64,000 nt of DNA, taken from Actinoplanes sp. M2I2. GTDB taxonomy: Bacteria > Actinomycetota > Actinomycetes > Mycobacteriales > Micromonosporaceae. Positions 16,551-24,881 of the stretch are shown one piece after another; the stretch's first letter is position 1; every line of letters starts with the position of its first letter. The stretch covers positions 62,001 to 126,000 of the forward strand of contig NZ_JALPVJ010000013.1 of NCBI RefSeq assembly GCF_023544445.1. The letters are read 5' to 3'. The translations under genes were made by a program, and so were the position numbers. Under the pieces are notes generated by a model that saw nothing but the letters and a program-made list of their open reading frames with translations, was not told the origin of the DNA and searched no databases.

Positions 16551-16701
16551 GACGTCAATCTCTCAGCGCCAGTCCCTACGGCGCATCAGCCCAAGGTCGG
16601 TCGCCGCCCCTACCAAAGTCGGCTCCGGGCAGGTCGCCGTGTGAACCGTCGCTGTCCGGGTAATCGGCTTGTTCAGCTCGCTGCGGTCGATCGGAGGCAT
16701 G

Positions 16702-17934
16702 ATGACCCACGCCCATGATCGGCTCGGCGACGGAGACCGGGAACTCGACGACGAGGAGGCCGAGCAGGTCGAAGCGGTCCGGCCGCCCGACCTGAATCAG
16801 GAGTCGAATCGTTCGGCCACCCGTCTGGAACTGTTCTTCGACCTGGCGTTCGTGCTGTTCGTGGCGCGCTGCGCCGACGTGCTGGCGAAGGACGAGAGCT
16901 GGCACGGCGGGCTGGTGTTCGCCGCTGTCCTGACGATCGGCTGGTGGGCGTGGGCCAGCACGACCCTGTACGCCAATCGGTTCGACACCGACGACGCGGT
17001 CTTCCGGCTGCTCACGTTGGCCGCGATGGCCGGCGTGGTGGTGATGGCGGCCGCTGTCGACAAGATCGACGGAGGCGTCGGACGATGGTTCGCCCTGGGC
17101 TACGTCGTGATCCGCCTCGCGTTGATCGCCGGTTACGCGCGGGCGTGGCGGCATGTGCCGGAGGCGCGCTCGACCGCCCGGCTCTATCTCATCGGGCACG
17201 GTCTCGGGGCGGCGATCTGGCTGGTGTCGCTGGCTGTCCCCACGCCGGACCGGTACTGGCTGTGGGGCGTCGGCGTGCTGGTGGACGTGGTGTGGCCGAC
17301 TGCTGCGGCCCGGCTGAAAGATGCCGTCCCGCTCCATCTGGAACATCTGCCGGAGCGCTTCGGGCTGTTCGTCATCCTGGTGCTGGGGGAGTCGGTCGCC
17401 GCGGTGGTGACCGGGGTGCACGACGGCGGGTGGAAGGGGTCCGTGGTGGTCACGGCCGCGCCGGCCTTCATCGTGGCTGCGGCGCTCTGGTGGATCTACT
17501 TCGACCTGTCCGGCGGTGCGGCGAAGCGCCGGCTGGCCAAGGAGGGTGACGAGGTCACCAAGCACGGCGTGCACGACTTCTATGTGTACATCCATCTGCC
17601 GTTGGCGGTGTCGCTGGCCGCGGTGGCGGTCGGGTTGGAGCACGCCGTGCTGCACGGTGCCGACCCGCACCTGACCGCGGGGACCCGCTGGGTGCTCGGC
17701 ATCGCCACCGCGGGCTATCTGCTCAGCGCCGCCCTCATGCAGGCACATCTGGGCCGGCGCGTACGCGGAGCCCTGGTCTGGCCGGGCGCCGGCGTCCCCC
17801 TGGTGCTGGTGGTCGTCCTGCTCGACCTCTCCCCGGCAGCCACGGTCGGCCTTCTCGCCGCGGTCCTGGTCGCCGGTGTCCTCGCCGGTTTCCAGCTGCA
17901 CCGTGCCGGTGAGGTACGAACCGCCAAGGTATAG
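16702..17934 (+). CDS. ltrA: Low temperature requirement protein A (LtrA) family membrane protein
   Basis: A 410-aa LtrA-family protein. After a polar N-terminus it has the family hallmark ATRLELFFDLAFVLFVARC, then around eleven transmembrane helices, with ERFGLFVILVLGESVAAVV as the second hallmark, and FDLSGGAAKRRL. LtrA was named for cold growth in Listeria; the molecular role is not established. GGAGG at 16693-16697 favours ATG 16702 (spacing 4) over ATG 16699; a TTG at 16669 is a longer alternative. It is likely monocistronic or co-transcribed with the dehydrogenase at 18050. Confidence 0.9.
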   Translation: MTHAHDRLGDGDRELDDEEAEQVEAVRPPDLNQESNRSATRLELFFDLAFVLFVARCADVLAKDESWHGGLVFAAVLTIGWWAWASTTLYANRFDTDDAVFRLLTLAAMAGVVVMAAAVDKIDGGVGRWFALGYVVIRLALIAGYARAWRHVPEARSTARLYLIGHGLGAAIWLVSLAVPTPDRYWLWGVGVLVDVVWPTAAARLKDAVPLHLEHLPERFGLFVILVLGESVAAVVTGVHDGGWKGSVVVTAAPAFIVAAALWWIYFDLSGGAAKRRLAKEGDEVTKHGVHDFYVYIHLPLAVSLAAVAVGLEHAVLHGADPHLTAGTRWVLGIATAGYLLSAALMQAHLGRRVRGALVWPGAGVPLVLVVVLLDLSPAATVGLLAAVLVAGVLAGFQLHRAGEVRTAKV

Positions 17935-18049
17935 GGCACGCGCCCCGCCGTCCGGTGTGACTCGCGCTGCAGGGGCGAACCCGGGGACAGCTGTGCCGTC
18001 GCCATGTACGGGTGGCTCGGATCGTGGGCCATCCGTGATGGAGGCGCAT

Positions 18050-18961
18050 GTGAAGATCTGGGTACCCCACAAGCTCGGCCTGACCTACCTGCACGATCTG
18101 CCGGGCGACGTCGAGATCGAGGTCGCGGACGACCCGGCGGCCCTGCCCTCGGACCCGGGATCCGTCGGCTTCCTCGTGCCGACCTTTCTCGACCAGCCGC
18201 AGATCCGCGACGTCGTGCCGCGCATGCGCTCGCTGGAGGTCCTGCAGCTGCCGAGCGCCGGCTCCGACGGGTGGACGCACCTGCCGCCGCCGACCACCGT
18301 CATCTGTGACGCCCGCGGGCTGCACAGTGCCGCCACGGCTGAATGGGTGGTGGCGGCCGTGCTCGCCCAGCTGCGCGAATTCCCGTTCTTCCGCTCGGCC
18401 CAGCTCGCCGGCGCGTGGACGCCGAGTCCGGGTCTCGACCTGGCCGGACAGCGAGTGCTGCTCATCGGCGCGGGCTCGGTGGGCGCGGCCGTCGCCCGGC
18501 GCCTGCAGCCCTTCGACGTCGAGCTGACCGTCGTGGCGCGCTCGGCCCGGCCGGCCGAAGGTATCCGGTCGATCGCCGAGCTGCCCGGCCTGCTCCCGTA
18601 CGCCGATGTGGTGATCCTGGCGGTCCCGTTGACCGAGGCGACCCGGGGTCTGGCCGGGCGGGAGTTCCTGGCCGCTCTGCCCGACGGGGCGCTGCTGGTG
18701 AACGCCTCGCGCGGCCCGGTGGTCGACACCGCGGCGCTGCTGACCGAGCTCGAGCAGCGCCGGCTGCGCGCCGCGCTGGACGTGACCGACCCCGAGCCGC
18801 TGCCGGCCGGGCATCCGCTCTGGTCGCAGCCGGGCGCTCTGATCACGCCGCACGCCGGCGCGGTGACCGAGAAGCTGCCGGAGCGGGTCTACCGCTTGGT
18901 CCGCCGGCAGGTCGACCGCTGGCTCGCCGGGGAGCCGCTGGACAACCGCCTCGCCCGCTAG
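18050..18961 (+). CDS. D-2-hydroxyacid dehydrogenase family protein
   Basis: A 303-aa member of the D-isomer 2-hydroxyacid dehydrogenases. GTG 18050 lies five bases after GGAGG (18040-18044), better placed than the in-frame ATG at 18038. It has a short catalytic domain, the NAD motif GAGSVGAAVARRL, the Arg of NASRGPVVDTAALL, the acidic DPEPLP turn and the catalytic His in ITPHAG. Such enzymes interconvert 2-keto and 2-hydroxy acids in the cytosol using NAD(P)H; the substrate cannot be assigned. It follows LtrA by 115 bases on the same strand. Confidence 0.9.
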   Translation: MKIWVPHKLGLTYLHDLPGDVEIEVADDPAALPSDPGSVGFLVPTFLDQPQIRDVVPRMRSLEVLQLPSAGSDGWTHLPPPTTVICDARGLHSAATAEWVVAAVLAQLREFPFFRSAQLAGAWTPSPGLDLAGQRVLLIGAGSVGAAVARRLQPFDVELTVVARSARPAEGIRSIAELPGLLPYADVVILAVPLTEATRGLAGREFLAALPDGALLVNASRGPVVDTAALLTELEQRRLRAALDVTDPEPLPAGHPLWSQPGALITPHAGAVTEKLPERVYRLVRRQVDRWLAGEPLDNRLAR

Positions 18962-18965
18962 CGCC

Positions 18966-19082
18966 TCACTCAGGCGGCGGGCGGACCGAGGTGGACACCA
19001 GAACATAGGCGCCGAGCGCAGCGGCCGCGAACAAGGCGACCACCCCGAGCACGCCTGCCAGCAAGTGCAACCATCCGTCCAT
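18966..19082 (-). CDS. Possible 38-aa single-helix membrane protein
   Basis: A minus-strand micro-ORF from ATG 19082 to TGA 18966-18968. The peptide is MDGWLHLLAGVLGVVALFAA followed by AALGAYVLVSTSVRPPPE: a short amphipathic start, one uninterrupted hydrophobic helix and a Pro-rich tail. The composition is that of a real small membrane protein, but the ribosome binding site is weak. It is convergent with the dehydrogenase, with a 4-base gap. Confidence 0.35.
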   Translation of the reverse strand: MDGWLHLLAGVLGVVALFAAAALGAYVLVSTSVRPPPE

Positions 19083-19253
19083 GGCCCCAGAATGCTCGGC
19101 CTGCCCCCATCGGCGCCGCCCGGGCGCGTGAAAAGCGCGTCAACAATGACCGGGCGTGCCGCCGAACAGGGAAGTAAGGGTCCGGCCGGGCATGCCTCCA
19201 GCGGCCTGGAGTTGATCTGACATGCTTGTGCCTCGGAGCATGGAGAGGCTGGG

Positions 19254-19991
19254 ATGAATCCGAAAGTGTGGGGTGTCGCCGGCGGCTCGGTGCTGGCGCT
19301 TCTGTCGGCCGGAATCATCGTGGCGTCCCAGAATCGTGGCGACGTGACCGGCGACAAGGCGCCCGCCGTCTACAGCGCCGTCGACAATTTCGACACCCTC
19401 GACAAGCAGGCCTGGCGCTGCGAGTACAGCTGCCCGGCGATCGAGGAGGGTGAGGCCCGGTTCCGGCTGAACCCCGACGTCGCACCGGACAAACCCGGCT
19501 CCTGGTCCAAGCTCGTCTACCAGCCCGCCCGGTTCACCGCGGCCCGCATCACCGTGCGATTCGCGCTCACCGATCGGCCGGAGGGGCGGCCGGTGTGGTG
19601 GGGAGTCGCGCTGTGGGACGACGGCCCGGCCGAGGACGGCAGCCAGTTCAACGAAGTCAACTTCGGCTACACCACCGATGAGCCTTTCTCCGACACCCAG
19701 TTGTACGTCGAGAGCGCCAAGCTGGGCAAAATCACGTCGATGCGCGTCGACACCGGAGTGGACCTGTACGACAGCGAGTGGCACACGGCGACGCTGGAGT
19801 ACGACTCCGAGCGTGTCTCGTTCTCCCTCGACGGCCGCCACCTGGAGACCATCACGGATCGTACGGTCATCCCGACCGACCCGATGAGCCTGCTGCTCGG
19901 GCCGCGTCTGGTCACCGGTGGCGAGCCGTTGACCGGCGGATTCAAGCAGTCGATCGACCGGGTCGAGATCACCGGCGGCCGGGTGTCCTGA
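19254..19991 (+). CDS. Exported or membrane-anchored beta-sandwich protein
   Basis: A 245-aa protein. ATG 19254 follows GAGAGGCTGGG. Residues ~1-25 form a signal anchor (VWGVAGGSVLALLSAGIIVA), and the rest is predicted extracytoplasmic beta structure rich in Trp/Tyr/Asp, with a pair of Cys (CEYSC) that could form a disulfide. Segments such as WWGVALWDDGP, FNEVNFGYTTDEPF and WHTATLEYDSERVSFSLDG resemble concanavalin-A-like lectin/glucanase folds (GH16-like), but I see no E-x-D-x-x-E catalytic signature. It is probably a cell-envelope carbohydrate-binding protein rather than an enzyme. Confidence 0.72.
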   Translation: MNPKVWGVAGGSVLALLSAGIIVASQNRGDVTGDKAPAVYSAVDNFDTLDKQAWRCEYSCPAIEEGEARFRLNPDVAPDKPGSWSKLVYQPARFTAARITVRFALTDRPEGRPVWWGVALWDDGPAEDGSQFNEVNFGYTTDEPFSDTQLYVESAKLGKITSMRVDTGVDLYDSEWHTATLEYDSERVSFSLDGRHLETITDRTVIPTDPMSLLLGPRLVTGGEPLTGGFKQSIDRVEITGGRVS

Positions 19992-20119
19992 GCGACGGGC
20001 ACCAGGGCAGTCCACACTCGAGCGCAGCACACCGGCACTGCCCGATCAACGACAGAGGCCACCCTCGCGGCACCGTCTCCTGCTACGACGGAGACACCAG
20101 ATACGGGGGAGGTATCTCC

Positions 20120-20662
20120 ATGCACCGCATGTCAAGAGTCCTGGCCGTGGTCGTCCTGATCCTGGCGGGCAGTCTCACCACAGCGTCACCGGCGCTCGCC
20201 GCCGGCGCTCAACACATCCAGAACGTCCCGACCGGCGCCTGCGTCGATCAGCACTTCAACGCGGCCGGCGCCGCCACCATCACCGTCTACGCCTGGAGCT
20301 CGTGCCACAACGAGGGCAACCAGAACTGGGCCTGGGAAGGCGTCGGGAACGGCTGGTACCGCGTGGTCAACAACCGCTGGGACCCCGCGACCGGCCTACG
20401 CTGGTGCCTGTCCGCGCCCGAGGGAGCGGCCGACCCCAACCGGGTGTACGCGGAGTACTGCCGAGCCGACCTGCCGGCCAAGCAGAAATGGAAGCCGCTG
20501 GTGGTCACGCCCCCGGGCGCCGCTCAACGCATCGTCATCGAGAACGCCCGTCGCCCCGACGTCCTGTGCATGGGTCAGCACGCCATCGAGACGACCAAGG
20601 TGTACGTGGCCCCGTGCGTGCCCCATGGCAACACCGCACGGTTCCGTTGGACCCGCTGGTAG
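20120..20662 (+). CDS. Secreted RICIN-type beta-trefoil-like protein
   Basis: A 180-aa secreted protein. ATG 20120 follows GGGGAGG with good spacing. It has a classic Sec signal peptide with cleavage expected after SPALA (around residue 27). The mature part contains paired Cys and Trp motifs: GACVDQHFNAAG, WSSCHNEGNQNWAW, LRWCLSAPEG and VLCMGQHAIE, typical of ricin-type beta-trefoil repeats that bind sugars. The canonical QxW appears only as NQNW, so the trefoil is divergent. It is likely a small extracellular lectin; it sits next to another exported beta-rich protein at 19254. Confidence 0.8.
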   Translation: MHRMSRVLAVVVLILAGSLTTASPALAAGAQHIQNVPTGACVDQHFNAAGAATITVYAWSSCHNEGNQNWAWEGVGNGWYRVVNNRWDPATGLRWCLSAPEGAADPNRVYAEYCRADLPAKQKWKPLVVTPPGAAQRIVIENARRPDVLCMGQHAIETTKVYVAPCVPHGNTARFRWTRW

Positions 20663-20698
20663 CGAACCGATCTGCCGGCCGGTGTCATCATCAGATGC

Positions 20699-21925
20699 CT
20701 AGCTGAGCGCCGGCCGCCCGGCTCGATGTTCATGAGGTCGGGCCGGCACGGCAGGCACCGGCCAGTCCACGGTCACCGTCAGCCCACCGGCCGGGCCGGG
20801 TGCCGCGGTCGCTGTGCCGCCGTGGGCTCGGGCCACCGCGGCGACGATCGAGAGTCCCAGACCGGTGCCGTCCGCCGAGCCGACCCGGTCGGTGAGGCGC
20901 TGGAACGGTTCGAACAGGCGGGGCACCTCGTACTCGGCGATGACCGGGCCGCTGTTGGTCACGGTCAGCCGACCGGGCGTGCAGGTCACCGCTATGTCGC
21001 CGGCCGCGGTGTTGTACGCGATCGCGTTGTCCACCAGGTTCTGCACCAGCCGTTCCAGCAGCACCGGGTCGCCGTTCACCGGGGACGGCTCGGTGGTCAC
21101 GGTGAGATGGAGTCCCGCCGCCTCGGCGCGGTCGCGGGCGGCCTCGGCCAGGTGTGCGGTCATCTCGCCGAGGTCGGCCGGCACCGGGTCGGTGAGTTCC
21201 TGGTCGCCCCGGGCGAGCAGCAGCAGGCCGTCGATCAGCCGTTCGTGCCGGGCGTTGATCACCAGCAGGGTGTCGCCGAGGCGGCGGACGTCGTCGGACG
21301 GGTCCGGGTGGCTCAGCGCGACCTCGATCAGCGTGCGGTTGATCGCCAGCGGGGTACGCAGTTCGTGCGAGGCGTTCGCGGCGAAGCGGCGCTGGGCGGC
21401 GAAGGCGGCGTCGAGCCGGCCCAGCATGTCGTCGAAGGTGTCCGCGAGTTTGCGGAGCTCGTCGCGGGGGCCGGTCAGGCCGATGCGCTCGTGCAGGTTG
21501 CGACCGGCGACCCGGCGGGCGGTCGCGGTGATCTCGTTCAGGGGGCGCAGGGTGCGCCCGGCCGCCAGCCAGGCCAGCCAGACCCCGGCCACGCCGACGC
21601 CGGCCAGCGCCAGCCCGCCCTGCTTCAGCAGGGAGCTCATCGTCGCCGCCCGGAAGTCGTCCTGCAGCTTGGCCGCCAGTTGCCAGCGGCTGGTCAGCTC
21701 GGTCGTTTCCTCGGGACCCAGCTGGTATGCCGGGACGGCCTGCCGGACCTCGATGCCCTCGGACAGTCCGACCGACATCCGCACCGCCGTACCGTCGATC
21801 GGCTGGTCGGCCAGGGCCCGGGCCAGCAGCAGATAGGTGATCGCGAGCAGGGCGGCGCCGGCCAGCAGGAACAGGGCGCCGTACATCGCGGTCAGCCGCA
21901 GCCGCACGGTCCATCGGTCACTCAT
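20699..21925 (-). CDS. Sensor histidine kinase (OmpR-type partner)
   Basis: A 408-aa membrane histidine kinase. TM1 is near residues 10-35, a ~65-residue extracytoplasmic sensor follows (through PAYQLGPEETTELTSRWQ), TM2 is near 104-122, and then come HAMP, HisKA with His187 in NASHELRTPLA, and HATPase with DNAIAYN, GTGLGLSIV. Its ATG at 21925 overlaps the stop of the response regulator (ATGA), so the pair is translationally coupled. By position it senses an envelope signal and controls the divergent lipoprotein/ABC operon at 22667. Confidence 0.95.
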   Translation of the reverse strand: MSDRWTVRLRLTAMYGALFLLAGAALLAITYLLLARALADQPIDGTAVRMSVGLSEGIEVRQAVPAYQLGPEETTELTSRWQLAAKLQDDFRAATMSSLLKQGGLALAGVGVAGVWLAWLAAGRTLRPLNEITATARRVAGRNLHERIGLTGPRDELRKLADTFDDMLGRLDAAFAAQRRFAANASHELRTPLAINRTLIEVALSHPDPSDDVRRLGDTLLVINARHERLIDGLLLLARGDQELTDPVPADLGEMTAHLAEAARDRAEAAGLHLTVTTEPSPVNGDPVLLERLVQNLVDNAIAYNTAAGDIAVTCTPGRLTVTNSGPVIAEYEVPRLFEPFQRLTDRVGSADGTGLGLSIVAAVARAHGGTATAAPGPAGGLTVTVDWPVPAVPARPHEHRAGRPALS

Positions 21926-22578
21926 CGGATCTGATACCCCACTCCGGTGACCGTGTCGACCACCTGCGGCGGCCCGAGCTTGCGGCGCAACGTCATCACC
22001 ACGACCCGGACGACGTTGCTGAACGGGTCGGTGTGCTCGTCCCAGGCCCGTTCCAGCAGTTGCTCGGTGGTGACCACGGCGCCGTCCGCCCGGAGCAGCT
22101 CCTCGAGCACCGCGAACTCCTTGCGGGCCAGCCCGACGTAGCGGCCGTCCCGGTACGCCTCCCGGTGCGTGGCGTCCAGGCGCAGCCCAGCCCGTTCCAG
22201 CACCGGCGGCGCCGCCGGACGGGCCCGCCGGCCGAGGGCGCGGACACGGGCGACCAGCTCGGCGAACGCGAACGGCTTGGCCAGATAGTCGTCGGCGCCC
22301 AGACCCAGGCCGTACACCCGGTCGGTGAGCTCGCCGGCCGCGGTGAGCATGAGGATGCGCACGTCGGCGTCACTCGCGACGACGGCCCGGCAGACGTCGT
22401 CGCCGTGCACCCGGGGCAGATCCCGGTCGAGCACGAGCACGTCGTAGGTGTTGACGGCGAGCCGCTGCAGGGCGGCATCGCCGTTGTGGACCGTGTCCAC
22501 GGCGAGGGCCTGGAGGCGGAGACCCTCGGCGATCGCCTCCGCCAGCACGACCTCGTCCTCGGCGATCAATACACGCAT
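21922..22578 (-). CDS. OmpR-family response regulator
   Basis: A 218-aa response regulator with a complete receiver (acidic EDE near residue 7, acceptor Asp51 in VLVLDRDLP, conserved Lys in YLAKPF) and a winged-helix Trans_reg_C domain (REAYRDGRYVGLARKEFAVL, ending VDTVTGVGYQIR). It lies first in the minus-strand pair with the kinase at 21925. A direct repeat of CTTAYA hexamers with an 11-bp period (22602-22618) sits 24 bases upstream and probably serves autoregulation and control of the divergent operon. Confidence 0.96.
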   Translation of the reverse strand: MRVLIAEDEVVLAEAIAEGLRLQALAVDTVHNGDAALQRLAVNTYDVLVLDRDLPRVHGDDVCRAVVASDADVRILMLTAAGELTDRVYGLGLGADDYLAKPFAFAELVARVRALGRRARPAAPPVLERAGLRLDATHREAYRDGRYVGLARKEFAVLEELLRADGAVVTTEQLLERAWDEHTDPFSNVVRVVVMTLRRKLGPPQVVDTVTGVGYQIR

Positions 22579-22601
22579 GCGCCCATGGTTACCGGACGAG
22601 A

Positions 22602-22618
22602 TATAAGAAACCTGTAAG
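22602..22618 (-). promoter_or_regulatory. OmpR-type direct repeat CTTACA-N5-CTTATA
   Basis: On the minus strand CTTACA (22618-22613) and CTTATA (22607-22602) repeat with 11-bp periodicity, the usual geometry of OmpR/PhoB-type sites, and also provide a -10-like TATAT. It lies between the divergent two-component and lipoprotein/ABC operons. Confidence 0.5.
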
Positions 22619-22666
22619 CCCCGGCGCTGATGCTGATCTTATCGGCGATGCGGTGTGCTTCCGGGC

Positions 22667-23194
22667 ATGACCAGATCACGGCTCACTGCGCTCGTATCGT
22701 TGCTCTTCGTCACCATCGCCCTGAGTGGGTGCGCCGACGCGGAGGGGCCCGCCAAGGTCGCGTCCGCCGGCGGCGGGCCCTCGCCGTCGGCGGCTGCCGT
22801 CGACACGATCGCGCAGATGCGCGAATACGCGAAATGCATGCGGGACAACGGCATCGACATGCCCGACCCGAACGCCGACGGTGTCTCCGGCCTGCCCGGG
22901 CAGGAGGTCGGCTCCGACACCTCGAAGCTGGACGCGGCCGTGGAGAAGTGCCGGTCGTTGCTCCCGGCCGACACCGGCCGGGCGGCCAAGATGTCGGCCG
23001 AGGACCTGACGAAGATGCGGGCGCTGTCGAAGTGCATGCGGGAGAACGGGATGGCCGACTACCCGGACCCCGACCCGGAGACCGGCGAGGTCGCCCTGAC
23101 CGAGGAGAGCATCAGCGGCGAGGCGATGGGCAAGGCCGCCGAGAAGTGCCGGGGCGTCGGGCCGGGCGCTGTCCGCATCAAGAAGGCCGACTGA
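22667..23194 (+). CDS. Lipoprotein with two Cys-Met-Arg / Pro-Asp-Pro repeats
   Basis: A 175-aa lipoprotein. ATG 22667 starts a basic n-region and hydrophobic helix ending in the lipobox LSGC, so it should be anchored outside the membrane. The mature part has two similar units, AKCMRDNGIDMPDPNADG and SKCMRENGMADYPDPDPETG, each followed by a further Cys (EKC), so four Cys could pair. Its stop overlaps the start of the adaptor gene (TGATG). It is the first gene of a four-gene coupled operon with an ABC exporter, opposite the two-component system. I infer an envelope sensor or accessory of the exporter; the biochemical role is unknown. Confidence 0.85.
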   Translation: MTRSRLTALVSLLFVTIALSGCADAEGPAKVASAGGGPSPSAAAVDTIAQMREYAKCMRDNGIDMPDPNADGVSGLPGQEVGSDTSKLDAAVEKCRSLLPADTGRAAKMSAEDLTKMRALSKCMRENGMADYPDPDPETGEVALTEESISGEAMGKAAEKCRGVGPGAVRIKKAD

Positions 23195-24228
23195 TGGGAC
23201 GGCGAGCCGCCCTCGGCATCACCACGGTCGCCGTCGTGCTGGTGGGAGCGGGTGCGGCGGCCGTCGTCGCACGCCGCTCTCCCGGCGCGCCGGCCGCTGC
23301 GCCCCCACCGGCCACGACCAAGGTGGTGCGCCAGACCCTGTCCGGGGCGGTCACGGTCGATGGAGAGCTGGGGTACGGCGAGACGGTGCCGATCATCTCG
23401 AAGGCGACCGGCACGGTGACCTGGCTGCCGAAGATCGGCGCCACCGTCGGGCGGGGTGACGCGTTGCTGCGCGCCGACAACCTCCCGGTCGTCCTGCTGT
23501 ACGGCACGCTGCCGCTCTACCGGGAGATCCGCCCCGGCGTGCGGGGCCCGGACGTCGTGCTGCTGGAACGCAACCTGCGCGACCTCGGCTACGGGGGTTT
23601 CACCGTCGACGACGAGTACACGGCGCTGACCGCGAGCGCGGTGCGGCGCTGGCAGGAGGATCTCGGCCGGCCGGAGACCGGGGTGGCCGACCCGTCCTGG
23701 CTGGTCGTGGCCAACGGCACGATCCGGGTCGCGGGGCACGGCGCCCGCCTGGGCGCGGCGGCGACCGGGGAAGTGCTCACCTACACGGGTGCGGAGTCGG
23801 TGGTCATCGTGAACGTGGAGGCCGGCGACGGCGGCTGGGCGCGGGCCGGCGTCAAGGTCACCGTCACCCTGCCGAACGGCAAGAAGACGCCGGGCACCGT
23901 CACGGCGATCGGCACCAAGGCGGAGCCCGAGGGGGAGGGCCAGGAGCCGACCATTCCCGTCACCGTGACGCTGGGCGCGCGCCCGCCGCTCGGCAAGCTG
24001 CGGGAGGGGCCGGTCAAGACCACGTACGTCGGCGAGCGGCGCGAGAACGTCCTCACCGTGCCGGTCGCGGCGCTGGTCGCGCTGGCCGAGGGCGGGTACG
24101 GGCTCGAGACGGCCGGTGACGGTGCCGGCCGTTTCCTGCCGGTCGAGGTCGGGCTCTTCGCCGACGGACTGGTGGAGGTACGCGGTGCCGGGCTCGCCGA
24201 GGGCCTGATCGTCGGGATGCCGTCGTGA
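23194..24228 (+). CDS. Membrane-fusion/adaptor protein with peptidoglycan-binding domain
   Basis: A 344-aa periplasmic-adaptor-like protein of actinobacterial MacA type. ATG 23194 follows AGAAGG. A signal anchor (LGITTVAVVLVGAGAAAVVA) precedes a lipoyl/barrel-hybrid region (GYGETVPIISKATGTVTWLP), a peptidoglycan-binding-1 repeat (DVVLLERNLRDLGYGGF, DDEYTALTASAVRRWQ) at ~115-165, and a C-terminal membrane-proximal domain ending GLIVGMPS. It links an ABC permease to the cell wall. Stop and start overlap the ATPase gene (GTGA), indicating tight stoichiometry. Confidence 0.9.
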   Translation: MGRRAALGITTVAVVLVGAGAAAVVARRSPGAPAAAPPPATTKVVRQTLSGAVTVDGELGYGETVPIISKATGTVTWLPKIGATVGRGDALLRADNLPVVLLYGTLPLYREIRPGVRGPDVVLLERNLRDLGYGGFTVDDEYTALTASAVRRWQEDLGRPETGVADPSWLVVANGTIRVAGHGARLGAAATGEVLTYTGAESVVIVNVEAGDGGWARAGVKVTVTLPNGKKTPGTVTAIGTKAEPEGEGQEPTIPVTVTLGARPPLGKLREGPVKTTYVGERRENVLTVPVAALVALAEGGYGLETAGDGAGRFLPVEVGLFADGLVEVRGAGLAEGLIVGMPS

Positions 24229-24881
24229 TCATGCTGACGAACGTCCACAAGGCGTATCCGGGCGGGGTCGCCGCGCTCGACGACGTGTCGCTGACGGTCG
24301 GCGCGGGCGAGATGCTCGCCGTGGTCGGCCCGTCCGGTTCCGGCAAGTCGACGATGCTGCACCTGCTCGGCGCGCTGGATCGTCCGTCGGCCGGCACGGT
24401 ACGCATCGGCGGCCACGACGTCGCCACGCTGTCCGACCGGTCGCTGTCCACCCTGCGGGCCCGCACGATCGGCTTCGTCTTCCAGCAGTTCCACCTGGCC
24501 GCCGGGGTGTCCGCCCTGGACAACGTGGCCGACGGCCTGCTCTACACCGGGGTACGCCGCCGCGAGCGCCGGTCCCGGGCCGCCCGCGCGCTGGAGCAGG
24601 TCGGCCTGGGGCATCGCGCCCACCACCGGCCGCACGAGCTGTCCGGCGGCGAGCGGCAGCGGGTCGCGATCGCCCGCGCGGTCGTCGGCGACCCGGCCCT
24701 GCTGCTCGCCGACGAGCCGACCGGGAACCTGGACTCCGCGTCCGGGTCGGCCGTGATGAGCCTGCTGCACGACCTGCACCGGGCCGGGACCACGATGGTG
24801 GTCATCACGCACGACCGGGACATCGCCGCCGCCCTGCCCCGCCGGATCGAGCTGCGTGACGGACGGATGGTGACCGGGTGA
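24225..24881 (+). CDS. ABC transporter ATP-binding protein (MacB/LolD type)
   Basis: A 218-aa nucleotide-binding subunit. Walker A is GPSGSGKST, the Q-loop is FVFQQFHL, the signature is LSGGERQR, Walker B is ALLLADEPTGNLD, and the H-loop His is in VITHDRD. The ADEPTGNLD form and adjacency to an FtsX-like permease place it in the MacB/LolD type-VII group, which uses mechanotransmission instead of substrate passage. GTG 24225 overlaps the adaptor stop. Confidence 0.97.
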   Translation: MIMLTNVHKAYPGGVAALDDVSLTVGAGEMLAVVGPSGSGKSTMLHLLGALDRPSAGTVRIGGHDVATLSDRSLSTLRARTIGFVFQQFHLAAGVSALDNVADGLLYTGVRRRERRSRAARALEQVGLGHRAHHRPHELSGGERQRVAIARAVVGDPALLLADEPTGNLDSASGSAVMSLLHDLHRAGTTMVVITHDRDIAAALPRRIELRDGRMVTG

